DNA of 64,000 nt, taken from Prostheceraeus crozeri. Taxonomy: Eukaryota > Platyhelminthes > Polycladida > Euryleptidae. The stretch spans positions 765,658 through 829,657 of the forward strand of contig CAJQUW010001694.1 in assembly GCA_907163375.1 (NCBI GenBank), written 5' to 3'. The notes below the pieces were generated by a model that saw only the letters and a list, made by a program, of their open reading frames with translations, had not been told where the DNA came from and ran no database searches. A program made the translations under genes and the position numbers. Shown here one piece after another: positions 1 through 10,789 of the stretch; position 1 is the first letter of the stretch; each line of letters starts with the position of its first letter.

Positions 1-3
1 ATT

Positions 4-9
<6 letters not shown>

Positions 10-34
<25 letters not shown>
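10..34. repeat. (TA)n microsatellite
   Basis: A run of TA dinucleotides. Similar runs border most PLE copies in this window (8318-8337, 9740-9774, 15146-15188, 19316-19329), which suggests that PLEs inserted into TA tracts or carry them at their ends. Confidence 0.9.
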
Positions 35-100
35 GGCCCTATATATTATAATTTATGTAATTATATATATATTGTAATCAAAAACAATGTTTTGACGTGA

Positions 101-140
101 GCACAACATGTTTCAGCAATTCCTTGCCATCATCAGGTGA
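101..140 (-). ncRNA. Hammerhead-ribozyme-like motif of a PLE terminal repeat
   Basis: On the minus strand the core CTGATGA is followed by a short stem (GCAA/TTGC) and then GAAAC. This order (CUGANGA, stem II, GAAA) is the hammerhead core that PLE terminal repeats are known to carry. Stem I looks weak (about 3 bp), so activity is doubtful. It runs opposite to the PLE reverse transcriptase that follows and probably belongs to an inverted neighbour copy. Confidence 0.45.
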
Positions 141-665
141 AACTAAACAAAGTGGGTAGGGGAGAGTCTTTAAATATAAAATCACAGAGGTCATCGAATT
201 AAAATCACTAGCCATGAAGTCACAAAAACAATTGTAAAGTCATTTGCAAAGATCTTGATGTGTGGTTCAAGTATGATGTGTGGCTCAAGATGTGTGGTCC
301 AAGTATTGGAAATCCAAACTGACGACACTTCCGAAATTTGTCTGCGCGGAACCACTTATACATAAACAAGTTTGACAAAGGTAATGGAGTTGTCATAGAT
401 AAACGCAGCTCTTATGTGGGGAAGATGACACTCTACTCAGTGAGAGCGATCGTTTCAAACCTTACTCGTATTGTGCCCAGTCGAAAAAGGATCCGTTTAT
501 CCTCGAAGAGGATAGATTTACTCGCAAACTGACTCAAATGAAGACGAGAGGCTTGATTTCTGATGCTGTTTTCAAGGCTGTTAAGCCGGTTGGTTTACAA
601 CCGGCCAGACTTTATGGCCTTCCCAAAGTTCATAAAAAAGGGATGACCCTCCTTATCGTCCGATT

Positions 666-1664
666 TTGAATATGATCAATTCGTATCCATCCAATTTAGC
701 GAAGTGGTTGGACAACGTCTTAAAACCACTCATTCCTAAAGAGTTTACGATCAAAGATTCTTTTGAGTTTGTGGACTCTCTGAAAAAAGAAAACTCAGAG
801 CATACACAACTTATTAGTTTCGATGTGAAAAATCTCTTCACGAGTATTCCGATAGAGGATACGATTGATCACATTCTTTCTATTATCAATGATGAGCAAA
901 TTCCAGTCAGCAAACAAGCCCTTCGTGACCTTTTGAAATTAGCCTGCACAATAATCTTGTTTTCATTCAATGACAAACTATTTGTACAGATAGATGGGAT
1001 GTCAATGGGATCGTGTCTTGCCCCAACAATGGCTTCTTTCGCCATGGACATGATTGAAACTCGTATCAAACATTTCAGCGGTTCTATGCCTAGGTTCTAC
1101 AAACGATATGTCGATGACATTTTTTGCATTTCTGAGAAAAATTCTAATGTGTCTGTATTTCATGATTTCCTGAATTCTATTCATCGTGACATTAAATTCA
1201 CGATGGAGCAGGAAGTCATTGTGTTTTTAGACACCAAAATTACCAAAAGCGGAGATGCCTTCGATATCGCTTGGCATGTGAAAGAAACGAATACTGGCAT
1301 TTATATTCCTAATTCTGCCTATGCTCCCAAGCGCTATCGCTTGGCAGCTATGAGCTCTCTTTTTTACCGTGCCCTGAAATTGAACTCGAATGCTGATAAT
1401 TATCAAGAATCGGTCTCAATCATTCAAGCTCTTTTTCGAAAAAATGGTTTTTCAGACAAGACTATAGCCAATGTAAGAGAAAAGGTTGAGGCAAGACACA
1501 AAGCCAACAATGTTGAACGCTCCAGTGATGATGACCAGAAATTTATTACTTGGAGCCTTCCCTTCATTGCTGAGAGTGAACAGAATCTACTTTCGCGTGT
1601 CAAAGATATTAATAAGCTTTTACCGCCTAACATCAAAATTCGTCCGGTTTTTTTTTCGTCCTGA
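666..1664 (+). pseudogene. PLE reverse transcriptase
   Basis: A 332-residue open frame with PLE-type RT motifs: FDVKNLFTSIP (motif A, near residue 48), GMSMGSCLAP (motif B, near 111) and RYVDDIFCI (motif C, near 146), followed by FLDTKI. PLE RTs are related to telomerase and normally join a GIY-YIG endonuclease in one protein. Here the conserved N-terminus lies upstream in another frame, and a frame change separates the RT from the endonuclease downstream, so this is a remnant. Confidence 0.85.
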
Positions 1665-1711
1665 AAACAAGTAACTTTTTCTCTAACAAGGATTGCCCGA
1701 TTTAAAAGCCA

Positions 1712-2158
1712 ATGTTGTGCATAAATACACGTGTGATCACTGCGGCAAGTGTTATGTGGGCAGCTCTATCCGTCATGTTGACCATGGTTGACCATGTCGT
1801 TTACCGTTACACTTGCCCTGAGAGTGTTTGTAACAACACTCAATACATAGGTTATACGACTAATCTTTTGAAAACACGTATGAAACAGCATGAATACAAT
1901 GGATCCATTAGAGCTCATTTCTACGAATCTCACAGTAAGAAGCCAAAGAACCTCCTGCCGTCAACTGATGTCTTATGGAAAAATCACGATATCAACAAAC
2001 TACAGATAGCTGAGTCAATAGTCATCAAAGAGAAGTGTCCATCTATGAACAAGCAGGATAAGGGACTCACAAGAAATCTCAATATCATTTACTTGTCTGA
2101 ACATGTAATAAGTAGCGCCTGCGTGAAGCGCCTCAATCTCGGATGCGGTATTAAGTGA
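1712..2158 (+). pseudogene. PLE GIY-YIG endonuclease, apparently chimeric
   Basis: The frame holds VVYRYTCPESVCNN followed by TQYIGYTTN and KTRMKQH, which is the GIY-YIG nuclease core with the paired cysteines usual in PLEs. Just upstream, in another frame (1712-1780), a second partial start of a GIY-YIG domain reads HKYTCDHCGKCYVGSS. Two domain starts side by side suggest recombination between two PLE types. The domain nicks target DNA during PLE insertion. Confidence 0.7.
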
Positions 2159-2229
2159 TTGCAGAAAGCAGTCCGCCCTCCACGTGCCTGCGTTAAAGCA
2201 GTGCCTTCCTGGCTAATTCACGCTCTCAA

Positions 2230-2377
2230 CAGATGGTCCGGTGGCCTTGTGGCTAGAGGGTATGCTTGCATGTCCTCTACCTCCAACGTCGCTGGTTCAA
2301 ACCTACCCACGACAGATGAGGCCGAACAGGCCGAAACATGTCTCGTGGTGGTTACATCTGTTGAGATTTGATAAATA
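2230..2377 (+). repeat. tRNA-like (SINE-type) head joined to a hammerhead motif
   Basis: A box-A-like GTGGCTAGAGGG at about 2249 and a box-B-like GGTTCAAACC at about 2294 are spaced as in tRNA-derived Pol III promoters. A hammerhead fold (2307-2348) follows at once. The unit ends at the mariner insertion at 2378. It may be a small composite retroelement or the 3' end of the PLE. The box A match is imperfect. Confidence 0.45.
2307..2348 (+). ncRNA. Hammerhead-like ribozyme fold
   Basis: Stem I is CCACGA (2307-2312) with TCGTGG (2343-2348). The core CAGATGA differs from CUGANGA at one base (U4 to A). Stem II is GGCC-GAACA-GGCC, then GAAAC, a 2-bp stem III (AC/GT) and the cleavage triplet GUC just before stem I. 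Apart from U4 every element is in place, so this looks like a type I hammerhead recently inactivated by one substitution. Confidence 0.65.
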
Positions 2378-3953
2378 CAGGGTGTCCGTAAATTCGCTTG
2401 ACTTTTAAATTGAATATCTACATGAGAAAACAATAAACTTTTGTGTCACAAACCATGATATATTACGCAAAATTAAGGGGAATTTACGAATCTAACCATA
2501 AGAAATGAATATTCGATTATTTAGCTGTTTAAATTTTACATTCTGCATGCAGTCAATTTTGTAATGAATATTACATGCACAATTATAGTTTTGGTGAATT
2601 CATTTCAGTTTCAGTAAATGTTTAAGTCAATTCGCCGTATTGTCAATTATTTCAATTAACCTTACCCAGGAGACATAGCTCAAAATTTTCCCTTATTCAA
2701 TTCTATGAAACTTTCATCACCAGCCATGACGACATGCCTAGTCATTGATTGATTGATTGATTCATATCGTATCATCTTCAATTGAGAACGTCAAATTAAT
2801 CAGCCTTCATGGCATAGAATTGAAATATCCCATATCCATGACGTGATAGTTTTCGCTAACCAATGACAAAGACGTGTGTGTCAACCAATAGGTTTAGTCT
2901 GCATCATAGAGTTTCCTCATGCTATGTTCGAAATCCCACTGTGAAGTGGTACAATCGCTACCTATCGTATTCACAATGGATCCTCAGACTCGGATAGAGA
3001 TAGTTCAGTGCCTCTATGCATGCAATAGAAGTGATACAGCTGCTGTTCGAAAGTTTAAGACTCAAAGACGCATTCAAAAAGATCCTTTTGCAACAGCATC
3101 GATTACAAATATCATCAAAAAGTTTGAAGAAACTGGCAGTGTTCATGATAAACCTCGCAGTGGTTGTCCTACAATGGATGACTTGACAATTGCAACTGTG
3201 AATCGCGTCGTCGAGGAGACTAGTTCAAAATAAATGCTAGGAGTCACGTCAGTTCGCAAAGTGGCCCTGAAGAGGTTGGTACCATTTCAAAGACTAGTGT
3301 CCATAAAATCCTTCGGCATAAACTAGGACTCTACCCGCACAAATTACAAGTCGTGCAGGCACTTGAGTCGGCCGACTAGACAAAGCGCTGTGAGTTTGCG
3401 AGATGACATCTCGACAATCAGAATGTAATCGATGATATCGTCTGGTCTGACGAGGCGTATTTTTCACTCGATGGGATCGTTAATGCGCACAATTGCCACA
3501 TCTAGTCAGATGTCAAGCAATCAACATGCATCTCAAATCGCGTGATAAGTCGAGGATGTGACCGAGAGTGTCCTCTACGTTCACCTGATCTGAATCCTCT
3601 CGACTTTCGGTTCTGGAGATGGATGAAAGCGAAGATATACGATCATAGTAAGCCACAAAACCTGGACCAGTCGAGTGAGAAGATCACTGACATCTGCAAT
3701 GAAGTCACACGTGAAGAACTTGCCGCTGGTGTTTTCGATATTATTCGGCGATTGACTGCACTGATTGATTTCGATGGCCATCATTTCGAACATTTGATTT
3801 GAACATTTTAATCATCAAATATTGGCTTCTTATTATTAGATTCATAAATTCCCCTTCATGTTGCATAACATAACATGGTTTGTGATGAAAAAGTTTATTG
3901 CTTTCTCATGTAGATATTCAATTTAAAAGTCAAGCGAATTTACGTACACCCTG
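2378..3953 (+). mobile_element. Mariner-like DNA transposon, decayed
   Basis: Terminal inverted repeats of about 80 bp begin CAGGGTGTCCGTAAATTCGC on the left and match the right end (3869-3953), with TA on both sides as expected for the IS630/Tc1/mariner superfamily. It interrupts PLE sequence. The transposase inside has stops and lacks the region of the second catalytic Asp, so the copy is dead. Confidence 0.85.
2976..3802 (+). pseudogene. Mariner-like transposase remnant
   Basis: The first part (2976-3230) encodes a helix-turn-helix N-terminus with KPRSGCP. The middle reads IVWSDEAYFSLDG (first catalytic Asp) through stops. The last part (3542-3802) has RSPDLNPLDFRFW, the third-Asp region. 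The segment that should hold the second Asp (QDGAPPH-like) is absent, pointing to an internal deletion. The architecture matches the more complete transposase at 11131-12264, but the sequences differ. Confidence 0.75.
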
Positions 3954-3955
3954 TA

Positions 3956-4437
3956 TATACATGTATATATGTGATATACATTATATCGGTGATAAAGCTA
4001 CAAGAGCGCAATTGCGTGTGAATTTTCTCAAAGATTGCCAGGAACAAGCAGTGATACCGAAATTTCTACATTTCAAAATTCCGGCACCCCTGAAATCTTC
4101 CAAGCACCTTATTCGGAAGACCCTCAGGAATGAGTTGCGGAAAGAAATTGGTAAGGCCAGTAAGGACTGTAAGGCCAATACTTCGAATTTATCTGAAAAG
4201 ATGAGTCATTTAAATGATAGAAACAGAGCACTTACCGAAGCAATTATGAACCACACGTTGATCAAAATCAAAAGGCGTATAACTAAAATACATTCTAAAA
4301 AGTTGAATAGCTTAACTAATCAGCAGTCCTCGAGAACAGTTAAGCCTGCTCAAAAATTATCGCCGATAATTAATGTCTCCTCTTACAAGTTGTCAAAGGA
4401 AGAAGAAGAACTTCTTTCTCTTGGGACGTCGATGTAG
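3956..4437 (+). pseudogene. PLE N-terminal ORF, left part
   Basis: An open frame encodes a lysine-rich helical segment (YIGDKATRAQLRVNF near the start, KEEEELLSLG at the end). This fits the poorly conserved N-terminal region of PLE proteins. It stops where a LINE begins and resumes at 8018 in the same sense, so the LINE split this PLE. Confidence 0.6.
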
Positions 4438-4562
4438 TAGTAGTAGTAGTATGTGTTTATTCATTTGAAATGGAAATCATGCATTGCAGATACACAGATG
4501 AAAATTACAGGGCTTGTACAGTATACAGAAGACATGCACAGTAGCTGTAGGAAATACATTAG

Positions 4563-6262
4563 TTAGCATATTTCTGCTAGGTTATGCAAAATAGAGCATC
4601 TGGGAATAAATGACAATTGGCGTTGTTGGGTTCTTGAAAAGGGGATAGAGACAGCGAGGGAATGTCGGGATCTTGAAAGTTTGGGGGGCATGATTTTATG
4701 CAATAAATGTTTTGGTTCTAACATTTTTCTGAAAACTGTTAGGGCAGATCTTTCCCTTCTTAGGGATAGGGGGGTGAAGCTATCACAACTGCACTTTGGT
4801 CCGCAAATAATTTTGTGAGAACGTCGCCGAACCTTTTCCAATTTTTCAACATTAAGCTGGTTCAGTCCAACGAGGAGGGCAGCATTGTATTCCAGCGTTG
4901 AAAGGACAGTAGCAATGTAAATCTGAATGAGTTGGGACACAGAAAGGCATTGTTTTAATCGCTTTATGACATAAAGACGCTGGTTGGCACGTTTGCATAA
5001 ATTGTCTACAAAAGTATTCCAAGATAGATTTGAGTCATAAATGACTCCAAGAATCTTTATACTATTTACAAAATGAATATCACGAGGCACTAAAGAATTC
5101 TGACTTTTAGCGATAAACATGCATTGGGTTTTTTCACAATTTAGTACTAGTCCATGTGAGTTACACCAGTCTTTTAAATGATTGATCTCGTCTCGAATTT
5201 GGAGTTCGATATCAATTGAACGGAAGGCAGGTAGAACAATCACAATGTCGTCAGCATATTTAGAAGTCAAGGCATGTGGGTGTAGAGCTTTGAATGATCT
5301 CATATGGGTGCAGAAAAGAAAGGGAGAAAGTTTTCCTCCTTGCGGAATACCTGAAGTAACTGGGGTGGTAGAGCTCGTACAATGTCCTAGCTTCACATAT
5401 TGATGCCGGTTCACGAGAAGATCACTGCACCATAAAATAAAATCCTTGGGAAGATCAGCTTCGATTAAGGAGCTGATAAGACTCCCATGATTAAGACGGT
5501 CAAATGCTTTGGACATGTCGAATGAAAGTAAAGCGACACCAGTACAATACAACTCGTCCAATGATAATGTTGTGAAGTCGTGAATGCGGATGTTTGCGTG
5601 AAGCGTTGAGTAGGACGGTCTAAAACCAAATTGGTCGGTACCGTATGCGTCAATGAGAGATGGCTTGATCGAATCAATTACATATTGTTCGAGGACTTTT
5701 GAGAATGCAGGTAAGACCGATATAGGCCGGAAGTCATTATGTTTCTTTTTGGGGATTGGATTTACTCTAGCAATTTTCCAGGCATCGGGCACTGACTTGG
5801 ATTCGAAGGATAGGGCGATAAGATGGGTGAGCGGAGCAGCTAAGACATCACAGGCAGCTTTTACTAGGAATGGCGGGATGTCATCACTACCGGAGGACTG
5901 GTTTGCTTTCAATTTTTGGAGTAAGGCATAGGTTCTTTCAACAGAGATATCAGTTTTCCATTCCTTTGCTTCAGCCTTTTCTTCAACTCCTCGCAAAATA
6001 TCAGGCCAGTTAGGAGGAGGGGAGAAGTTCGATGCAAAACTAGCATTGATAGTCTCTGCTGCATCATTTGAAATTGAAAGACTATTTGATTTGATATTAT
6101 TCGTTGCACTGAGTACTTTCCATAATCCATTTGGTTTACCATTTAGGCTTTCAATCCATTTCCTTTTTGCGCACTTCATTTCGCTTGTGACTTTCTCTTT
6201 ATAGTGATAATACAAATCAAAATTGCCTTTCCTGTAGGCATCATAGCGGAGGTTTATCATCA
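4563..6262 (-). pseudogene. LINE reverse transcriptase (3' part of ORF2)
   Basis: The RT core is open over about 560 residues: FRPISVLPAFSKVLE, FGFRPSYST, SFDMSKAFDRLNH (motif A), SGIPQGGKLSPFLF (motif B), KYADDIVIVLP (motif C) and LGVIYDSNLSW. A conserved C-terminus has cysteines (CGPKCSCD). The frame has no internal stop, so the RT was intact before the element was truncated and split. Its first residues continue directly from the endonuclease half across the hAT element. Confidence 0.9.
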
Positions 6263-7159
6263 TTAGGGAAAAGCAAATATGCTCTTAAAAGTCCCCCAAA
6301 TATGCTCTTAAGTTTTAAAAGCATATTCCTAAAAAGTGTGAAATATACTTTTATATTCTCTTTCAAAATGTTTACTTTTAAGCGCCATTACTGTGGATTT
6401 AATACATCTTGTCAGCATAGATAATCTCAAATATAAAATCAATCTCAGAAAATCTCGATGATAAATCAAATCATGAATTGAATTAAACAAACTTTTGGTG
6501 TATGAATTGCGCAACAAAATAATAGAATCCTAAGTACTTCAATTGATTTCATGACAAAACAGGAATACTAACATCCAGTTAGTTAGAAAGTCGTTTAGAG
6601 TTGTAAGAAATTACAAAGTGCTTCATCAAATTTTCATCAGTAAAGTTGCAGCGATTACTTCTGAAGAATGACTTGAATTCACTGAGCAATTGTTAGAACA
6701 AATTGTATTCACTTTTGGCATCGCATGTCTCGCGTTGCATATTTTGACAGTCGACTGACAAAAAGTATGCGAACCTTTAATAATTCACTGTAAGCTCTAT
6801 GTGTGTGTGTGTGAGCGCGCTTTGGCCTCTGCTGGTTGGCTCTGTTGTCTGCCGCAGAATTGCAGCAGGCAGCGCGTGCACCCATCTCTCTCCCAATTGC
6901 TCGCTGTGTGACTGCAAATGAGAACCACAATCATTTGATTAGCATCTGTTTTCTTGGAAATCTGAGTCGGTATTCTTAAATATTCTAGCTGCATAGTGAT
7001 AGATAAGCAATAGCAACTAAAACGAAGTCATTTGTTGTCAAAATGATTGCAAATATAAGCAAATATGCTCTCATTCCCGTACTGTGGTGAAATATGCTTT
7101 TATTCCGAAAATAGCTGAAATATGCATTTATATGCTTAAAGCATATTTGCTTTTCCCTA
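6263..7159. mobile_element. Non-autonomous hAT element (MITE)
   Basis: Terminal inverted repeats TAGGGAAAAGCAAATATGCT are bounded by a perfect 8-bp target duplication, ATCATCAT (6255-6262 and 7160-7167), the hallmark of hAT elements. The ends carry several copies of AAATATGCT in both orientations, like hAT subterminal transposase sites. No transposase is encoded in the 897 bp. Confidence 0.85.
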
Positions 7160-8017
7160 ATCATCATTTTCAATCTAGGTGTGATCCATGGTTTCTCTCG
7201 ACCGGACATTCTTACAGTTTGTTGTGGGATGTTTTCCATAGCATTGTGAAAAATGCTGTAAAAAATATTACATTTTTCTTTGAAGGGAACATCCATTCCA
7301 TAGAATCTTTGCCAAGGAAAGGCATCTAATGAATGACAAAATTTGGCAACATGACTATCACGAAAATCATAGACTTTAGCAAAATAAAACTTTTCCTTAG
7401 CTTTCTGCATGACATTATTGCAAGGTCTCAACGTAACAGTACCGTGATCAGAACCTCCAATTGGGGGTCCTACTTTGATAGGGGAGTTGAGACATACAGG
7501 ACATGCTTTACAATAGTAGGATGAAAGGACAGAGTCAGACAGAAGGATTTTATCAAGAATATTACCTTTCCGTGTAGGACAGTTGACTACTTGCTTAAGA
7601 TTCAAACTTCCCTCAATACAGTTTGTAGGGAATCTATTTAGGTCTCCAACAATCATGAGTTCAAAAGATGACAATGAATCGCAAACATAGATGATAAAAT
7701 CATTCACTTGCTGATAATTGGAGCTATTCAAATTCGGAGGAATGTATATGACCAGTAAAGCAATACTTATTGAATTAAACTTTATACAAAGACATTCAAT
7801 AAAATCCAGATTATCAACTAAAGGTTCAACAGTATGAGGAATGTTGTTTCGTACGTAAGCACAAACGCCACCGCCTCTTCTGCCATCATGTCTGTCTTGT
7901 CTATGAAGACTGTATCCTGGAATTATTAGCTCGTCATCAGAAATATTTTCATGTAACCAGGTTTCACAGAGGGCAATAACATCGGGTATTCTAGCGGAAG
8001 AAATTACAACATGTCTC
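7160..8017 (-). pseudogene. LINE endonuclease domain (5' part of ORF2)
   Basis: An APE-type endonuclease is recognisable by ALCETWLHENISDD, RRGGGVCAYVRN, GDLNRFP and SDHGTV (the catalytic SDH). The linker KPWITPRLKMMI runs straight into the RT half on the other side of the hAT element. The very N-terminus is missing because of 5' truncation at about 8017. Confidence 0.85.
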
Positions 8018-8232
8018 TGCCCCATAAAAAATTAAATATGAACCTTCACAAGGCTGAAGCTGAGAGTCTTATCCATAGGCTGAAAAACCATGAAGTAATC
8101 GATGAGGATTTTATTTGTAAATTTCGCGGAATTTTCAAAGGCTATTTTTCGAAACAAACGTTTTCGAAAAAGTGGTCGAAACATTTTAAATCTCTCCGTA
8201 ATTTAGCTAAAAACAGAGATATTGTCTGAAAG
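8018..8232 (+). pseudogene. PLE N-terminal ORF, right part
   Basis: Continuation of the PLE frame that stops at 4437: a basic helical stretch with KAEAESLIHRLKNHEV and KHFKSLRNLAKNRDIV. The motif NRDIV is followed by ICRFDKGNG in intact PLE text, but here that continuation lies at 9336, past an inverted terminal-repeat block. Confidence 0.6.
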
Positions 8233-8337
8233 AGGCCCTGACTTGTCATTTTCAGTTTTATGGTTGAAAAGAGCCAGGAGTATTTTAAGATGTTATCATT
8301 ATTGTTGTCATTCTTATATATATATATATATATATAT

Positions 8338-8382
8338 GTACAAAATTTTTCGACTGCTATCCCGCAATCATCTTCAGGTACA
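8338..8382 (-). ncRNA. Hammerhead ribozyme motif (left arm)
   Basis: Minus-strand mirror of the motif at 9214-9260: TGTAC stem I, CTGAAGA (fits CUGANGA), a six-pair stem II with loop GGGATA, then GAAA. Its flank on the 3' side differs slightly from that of the right-arm copy. Confidence 0.6.
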
Positions 8383-8619
8383 AAAGAATTTCTATTGGTG
8401 TTAGTAGGAGTTTAAATGTATGAGATTAGTTTGAAAATGATATTTACAATGAGATGTGGTATGACATAATGTAGATATGAACAGGTTGTACTGGGTTACA
8501 TATCTTTACCAGTAGCAAAAGAATAATTGACCTGACATGTAAGATGAAGAATGATGAACTATGTTAGTAGAGCATGTTAAGAAATGTAGTTAATAGAAAA
8601 GAAAATCACGAGAACTGTC

Positions 8620-8893
8620 AAGTTCAGCTTTATTATTGATCGATGGATTGAATTTATGTATGAGGAATGCCTCACGCAATCGCAAATTAGTGGCATCGCT
8701 GTCGTAGGCCAGAATGTCGATGGTGATGTTGGTATGTTCTACTTGACAATTACGAATGTGCTTAAAAACAGATGACGTTGGAGTTGAAAGGTGTTCTTTA
8801 AAGCGGATATGAAGTGGTCCAATAGTGCTGCCTATATAAAATTGATTGCATTTGCTGCAGCTTATTTTATAAACATTTTTTTTCGATTACACA
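8620..8893 (-). pseudogene. PLE GIY-YIG endonuclease fragment
   Basis: Read on the minus strand, about 90 codons are open without a start: NVYKISCSKCNQFYIGSTIG, HIRFKEHLSTPTSSVF, AYDSDATNLRLREAFLIH and KFNPS. This is a GIY-YIG domain with the CxxC pair and the catalytic Arg (HIRFKEH), cut off from any reverse transcriptase. It is closest in style to PLE endonucleases but differs from the 9992 and 15408 types. Confidence 0.75.
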
Positions 8894-9213
8894 ATAGTTT
8901 GTTGATTATTGTACAGTTTGTAAGAGAACATGGCTTCATATTTGTTTCATTCTTTTTCAGCTGTTGACGAAGAGTTTTGTTGCGTCTAGTTATTCGAACG
9001 TTGAGTTTGTGTTTATGAAAAATCCGTTTTATTCGTGAATCTATTTTGTCTGTTATATATGGGAATATATAATTATAGATTCACGAATAAAACGGATTTT
9101 TCATAAAGATATGTAACCCACTGCAACTATATCATACCACATCTCATTGTAAATATCATTTTCAAACTAATCTCATACATTTAAACTCCTACTAACACCA
9201 ATAGAAATTCTTT

Positions 9214-9260
9214 TGTACCTGAAGATGATTGCGGGATAGCAGTCGAAAAAATGTTGTACA
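9214..9260 (+). ncRNA. Hammerhead ribozyme motif (right arm)
   Basis: Stem I is TGTAC (9214-9218) with GTACA (9256-9260). The core is CTGAAGA (9219-9225), stem II GATTGC/GCAGTC closes a GGGATA loop, GAAA follows, and the cleavage triplet is GUU. All conserved core bases of a minimal type I hammerhead are present. Stem III is very short, as is usual for PLE hammerheads. Confidence 0.65.
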
Positions 9261-9335
9261 TATATATATATAAGAATAACAGCAATAATAATAACATCTT
9301 AAAATACTCCTGGCTCTTTCCAACCATAAAACTGA

Positions 9336-9668
9336 GAGATATTGTCATTTGTCGTTTTGACAAGGGCAACGGTATCTTCATCGACGATCGTTCTCGGTAC
9401 GTTAGCCAACTCAATAATATCCTTGAGGATGACTCCAAATTTAAAAGCTATAAATACGACAAACGTTCGAAGAAAGACCCGTTCATCCTTGAAGAGGATA
9501 GGTTTAATCGGAAAATTCAAAGCATGAAATCTAAGAAGCTCTTGAAGGATGAAGTCATAAACCAAATCAAATCTGTCGGCTCACAACCTGCCAGATTGTA
9601 TGGTCTGTCAGGTAATGTCAGGTCTGTCAGTAAATGTTTTCTTCGTTCACCTGATAAAGTCTTAGACG
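9336..9668 (+). pseudogene. PLE N-terminal/RT-proximal fragment
   Basis: Encodes ICRFDKGNGIFIDDRSRYV and KDPFILEEDRFNRKIQ, ending near SQPARLYGLSG. This is the conserved block just before the RT palm in PLEs and is homologous to 338-640. It continues the frame broken at 8232. The RT itself is missing: the sequence leaves homology near 9620 and runs into a (TA)n tract. Confidence 0.7.
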
Positions 9669-9727
9669 AAAATTCGTGAATAAACAATTTTATCTTGAGA
9701 CTACGTTGATTTTTTTAAATGTATCTT

Positions 9728-9739
<12 letters not shown>

Positions 9740-9774
<35 letters not shown>
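9740..9774. repeat. (TA)n microsatellite
   Basis: TA run at the outer end of the left arm of the large PLE palindrome; its counterpart on the right arm is at 15146-15188. Confidence 0.9.
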
Positions 9775-9777
<3 letters not shown>

Positions 9778-9991
9778 AAAGAAAAAGAAGACGAGGTCAA
9801 TAAAAACATATATTGGAAAGCTTTCGACAAAAGTCTTTTTCAATCCAAAAGTAACAACAATCTTAAACCAAGCAAAAAGGAAAGAAGGAAACTAATCTAA
9901 CTAAGTCATCATATCTAAAATTTATACACGCTGATACAAAAAACAGACGCTATGTAAAAATGGACAAGATATGGAAAGAATGTCGTAGTTA

Positions 9992-10384
9992 TCAATTGTA
10001 CATAACATTAATACTGGGTCTTTGAGATTTGATGAAATTTCTCTCGCAGACTTTACGTTCATAGACATTGGCAAAAAACTTCTGTAAAATTTCTATTTTG
10101 ATGTCACAAGCTGATGGATTTAATTGATGCTTCAAATGAAAATGCTGGTGTACAAGACTTATTTTGCTATTTAAATGTTCTAAAATTCGCTTCCTCATAG
10201 TGCACTGAGTTTCACCAATGTAAGTCTGTTGACATTTGTTGCAAGTGATTTTATATACAACATTTTTCAAAAAACATAAATTGCTGTTATTACATAAACA
10301 AGACTTATTGCATGGAATACTTTCTTTCTTCTTGATTTGGCGAACTGATGATGGTGGAGTTACAAACACAGGTTTCACTTTCAA
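9992..10384 (-). pseudogene. PLE GIY-YIG endonuclease (left arm)
   Basis: 130 residues: SCLCNNSNLCFL (cysteine pairs), NVVYKITCNKCQQTYIGETQ (GIY-YIG with CxxC), MRKRILEHLNSK (catalytic Arg region), then CDIKIEIL and the closing ERNFIKSQRPSINV. The domain is intact but is disconnected from its RT. The sequence is the same as 14507-14899 and close to 21420-21870, so three copies of one family lie in this window. Confidence 0.85.
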
Positions 10385-10789
10385 AATTGGAATTTTATTT
10401 AATTCAGAACGAATTTGTCTTGCTTGATTTTCATTGATAAAAGGAATACGAACATACGCTTGCTTTTCTTGGTTAGTACGTGTACGAGTATGAAATGAAG
10501 GAACAGAAGTTGTTATATACTTGTTGACTAAACATTTGGGATATCCATTAGAAATAAAACGATGTTTGACAAAAGATATACCCTTTTCACTCTATGTAGA
10601 GGTGGTACAATTTCGATGAACTCGTAAACATTCATTTCTCATCAAATTAATCTTTCTAATTAAAGGTACGAAGCTATCCCATGGTAACAGATGACCACTG
10701 TGGGTGAATTTAGAATAAAACGAACTTAAACACGAATTATTCGCGAAAGAAACTTTTGTGTCCAAAAATGAAATACTAGCATTTTCGGG

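Larger units (their letters stand above)
338..2158 (+). mobile_element. Penelope-like element, decayed copy
   Basis: An N-terminal piece containing FDKGNGVVIDKRSSYV (338-600) precedes a reverse transcriptase and a GIY-YIG endonuclease, the standard PLE order. The N-terminal piece is out of frame with the RT, so the copy is not functional. The same N-terminal motif recurs at 9330-9620 in a related copy. Confidence 0.85.
4438..8017 (-). mobile_element. LINE (CR1/L2/Jockey-like), 5'-truncated, split by a hAT MITE
   Basis: On the minus strand an apurinic-type endonuclease (7160-8017) leads into a reverse transcriptase (4563-6262). They form one ORF interrupted only by the hAT insertion at 6263-7159. 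The 3' end is a (CTA)n run at 4438-4450, typical of LINEs that end in a microsatellite. The 5' end is cut inside the endonuclease domain. It was inserted into a PLE ORF. The clade is assigned by eye only. Confidence 0.85.
8255..9330. repeat. Inverted PLE terminal-repeat block
   Basis: Two arms (about 8255-8468 and 9125-9330) are near-perfect inverted copies that include the (TA)n tract and a hammerhead motif. Between them lie a GIY-YIG endonuclease fragment and a smaller inverted pair around 9000-9100. Inverted terminal repeats and partial tandem copies are characteristic of PLE insertions. The block splits the PLE N-terminal ORF (8018-8232 and 9336-9620). Confidence 0.75.

Noticed and set aside
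1-2158. CRISPR or bacterial retron interpretation of the RT genes
   Set aside because: GIY-YIG domains, PLE-type RT motifs, splice-like signals and TA microsatellites place the sequence in an animal genome.
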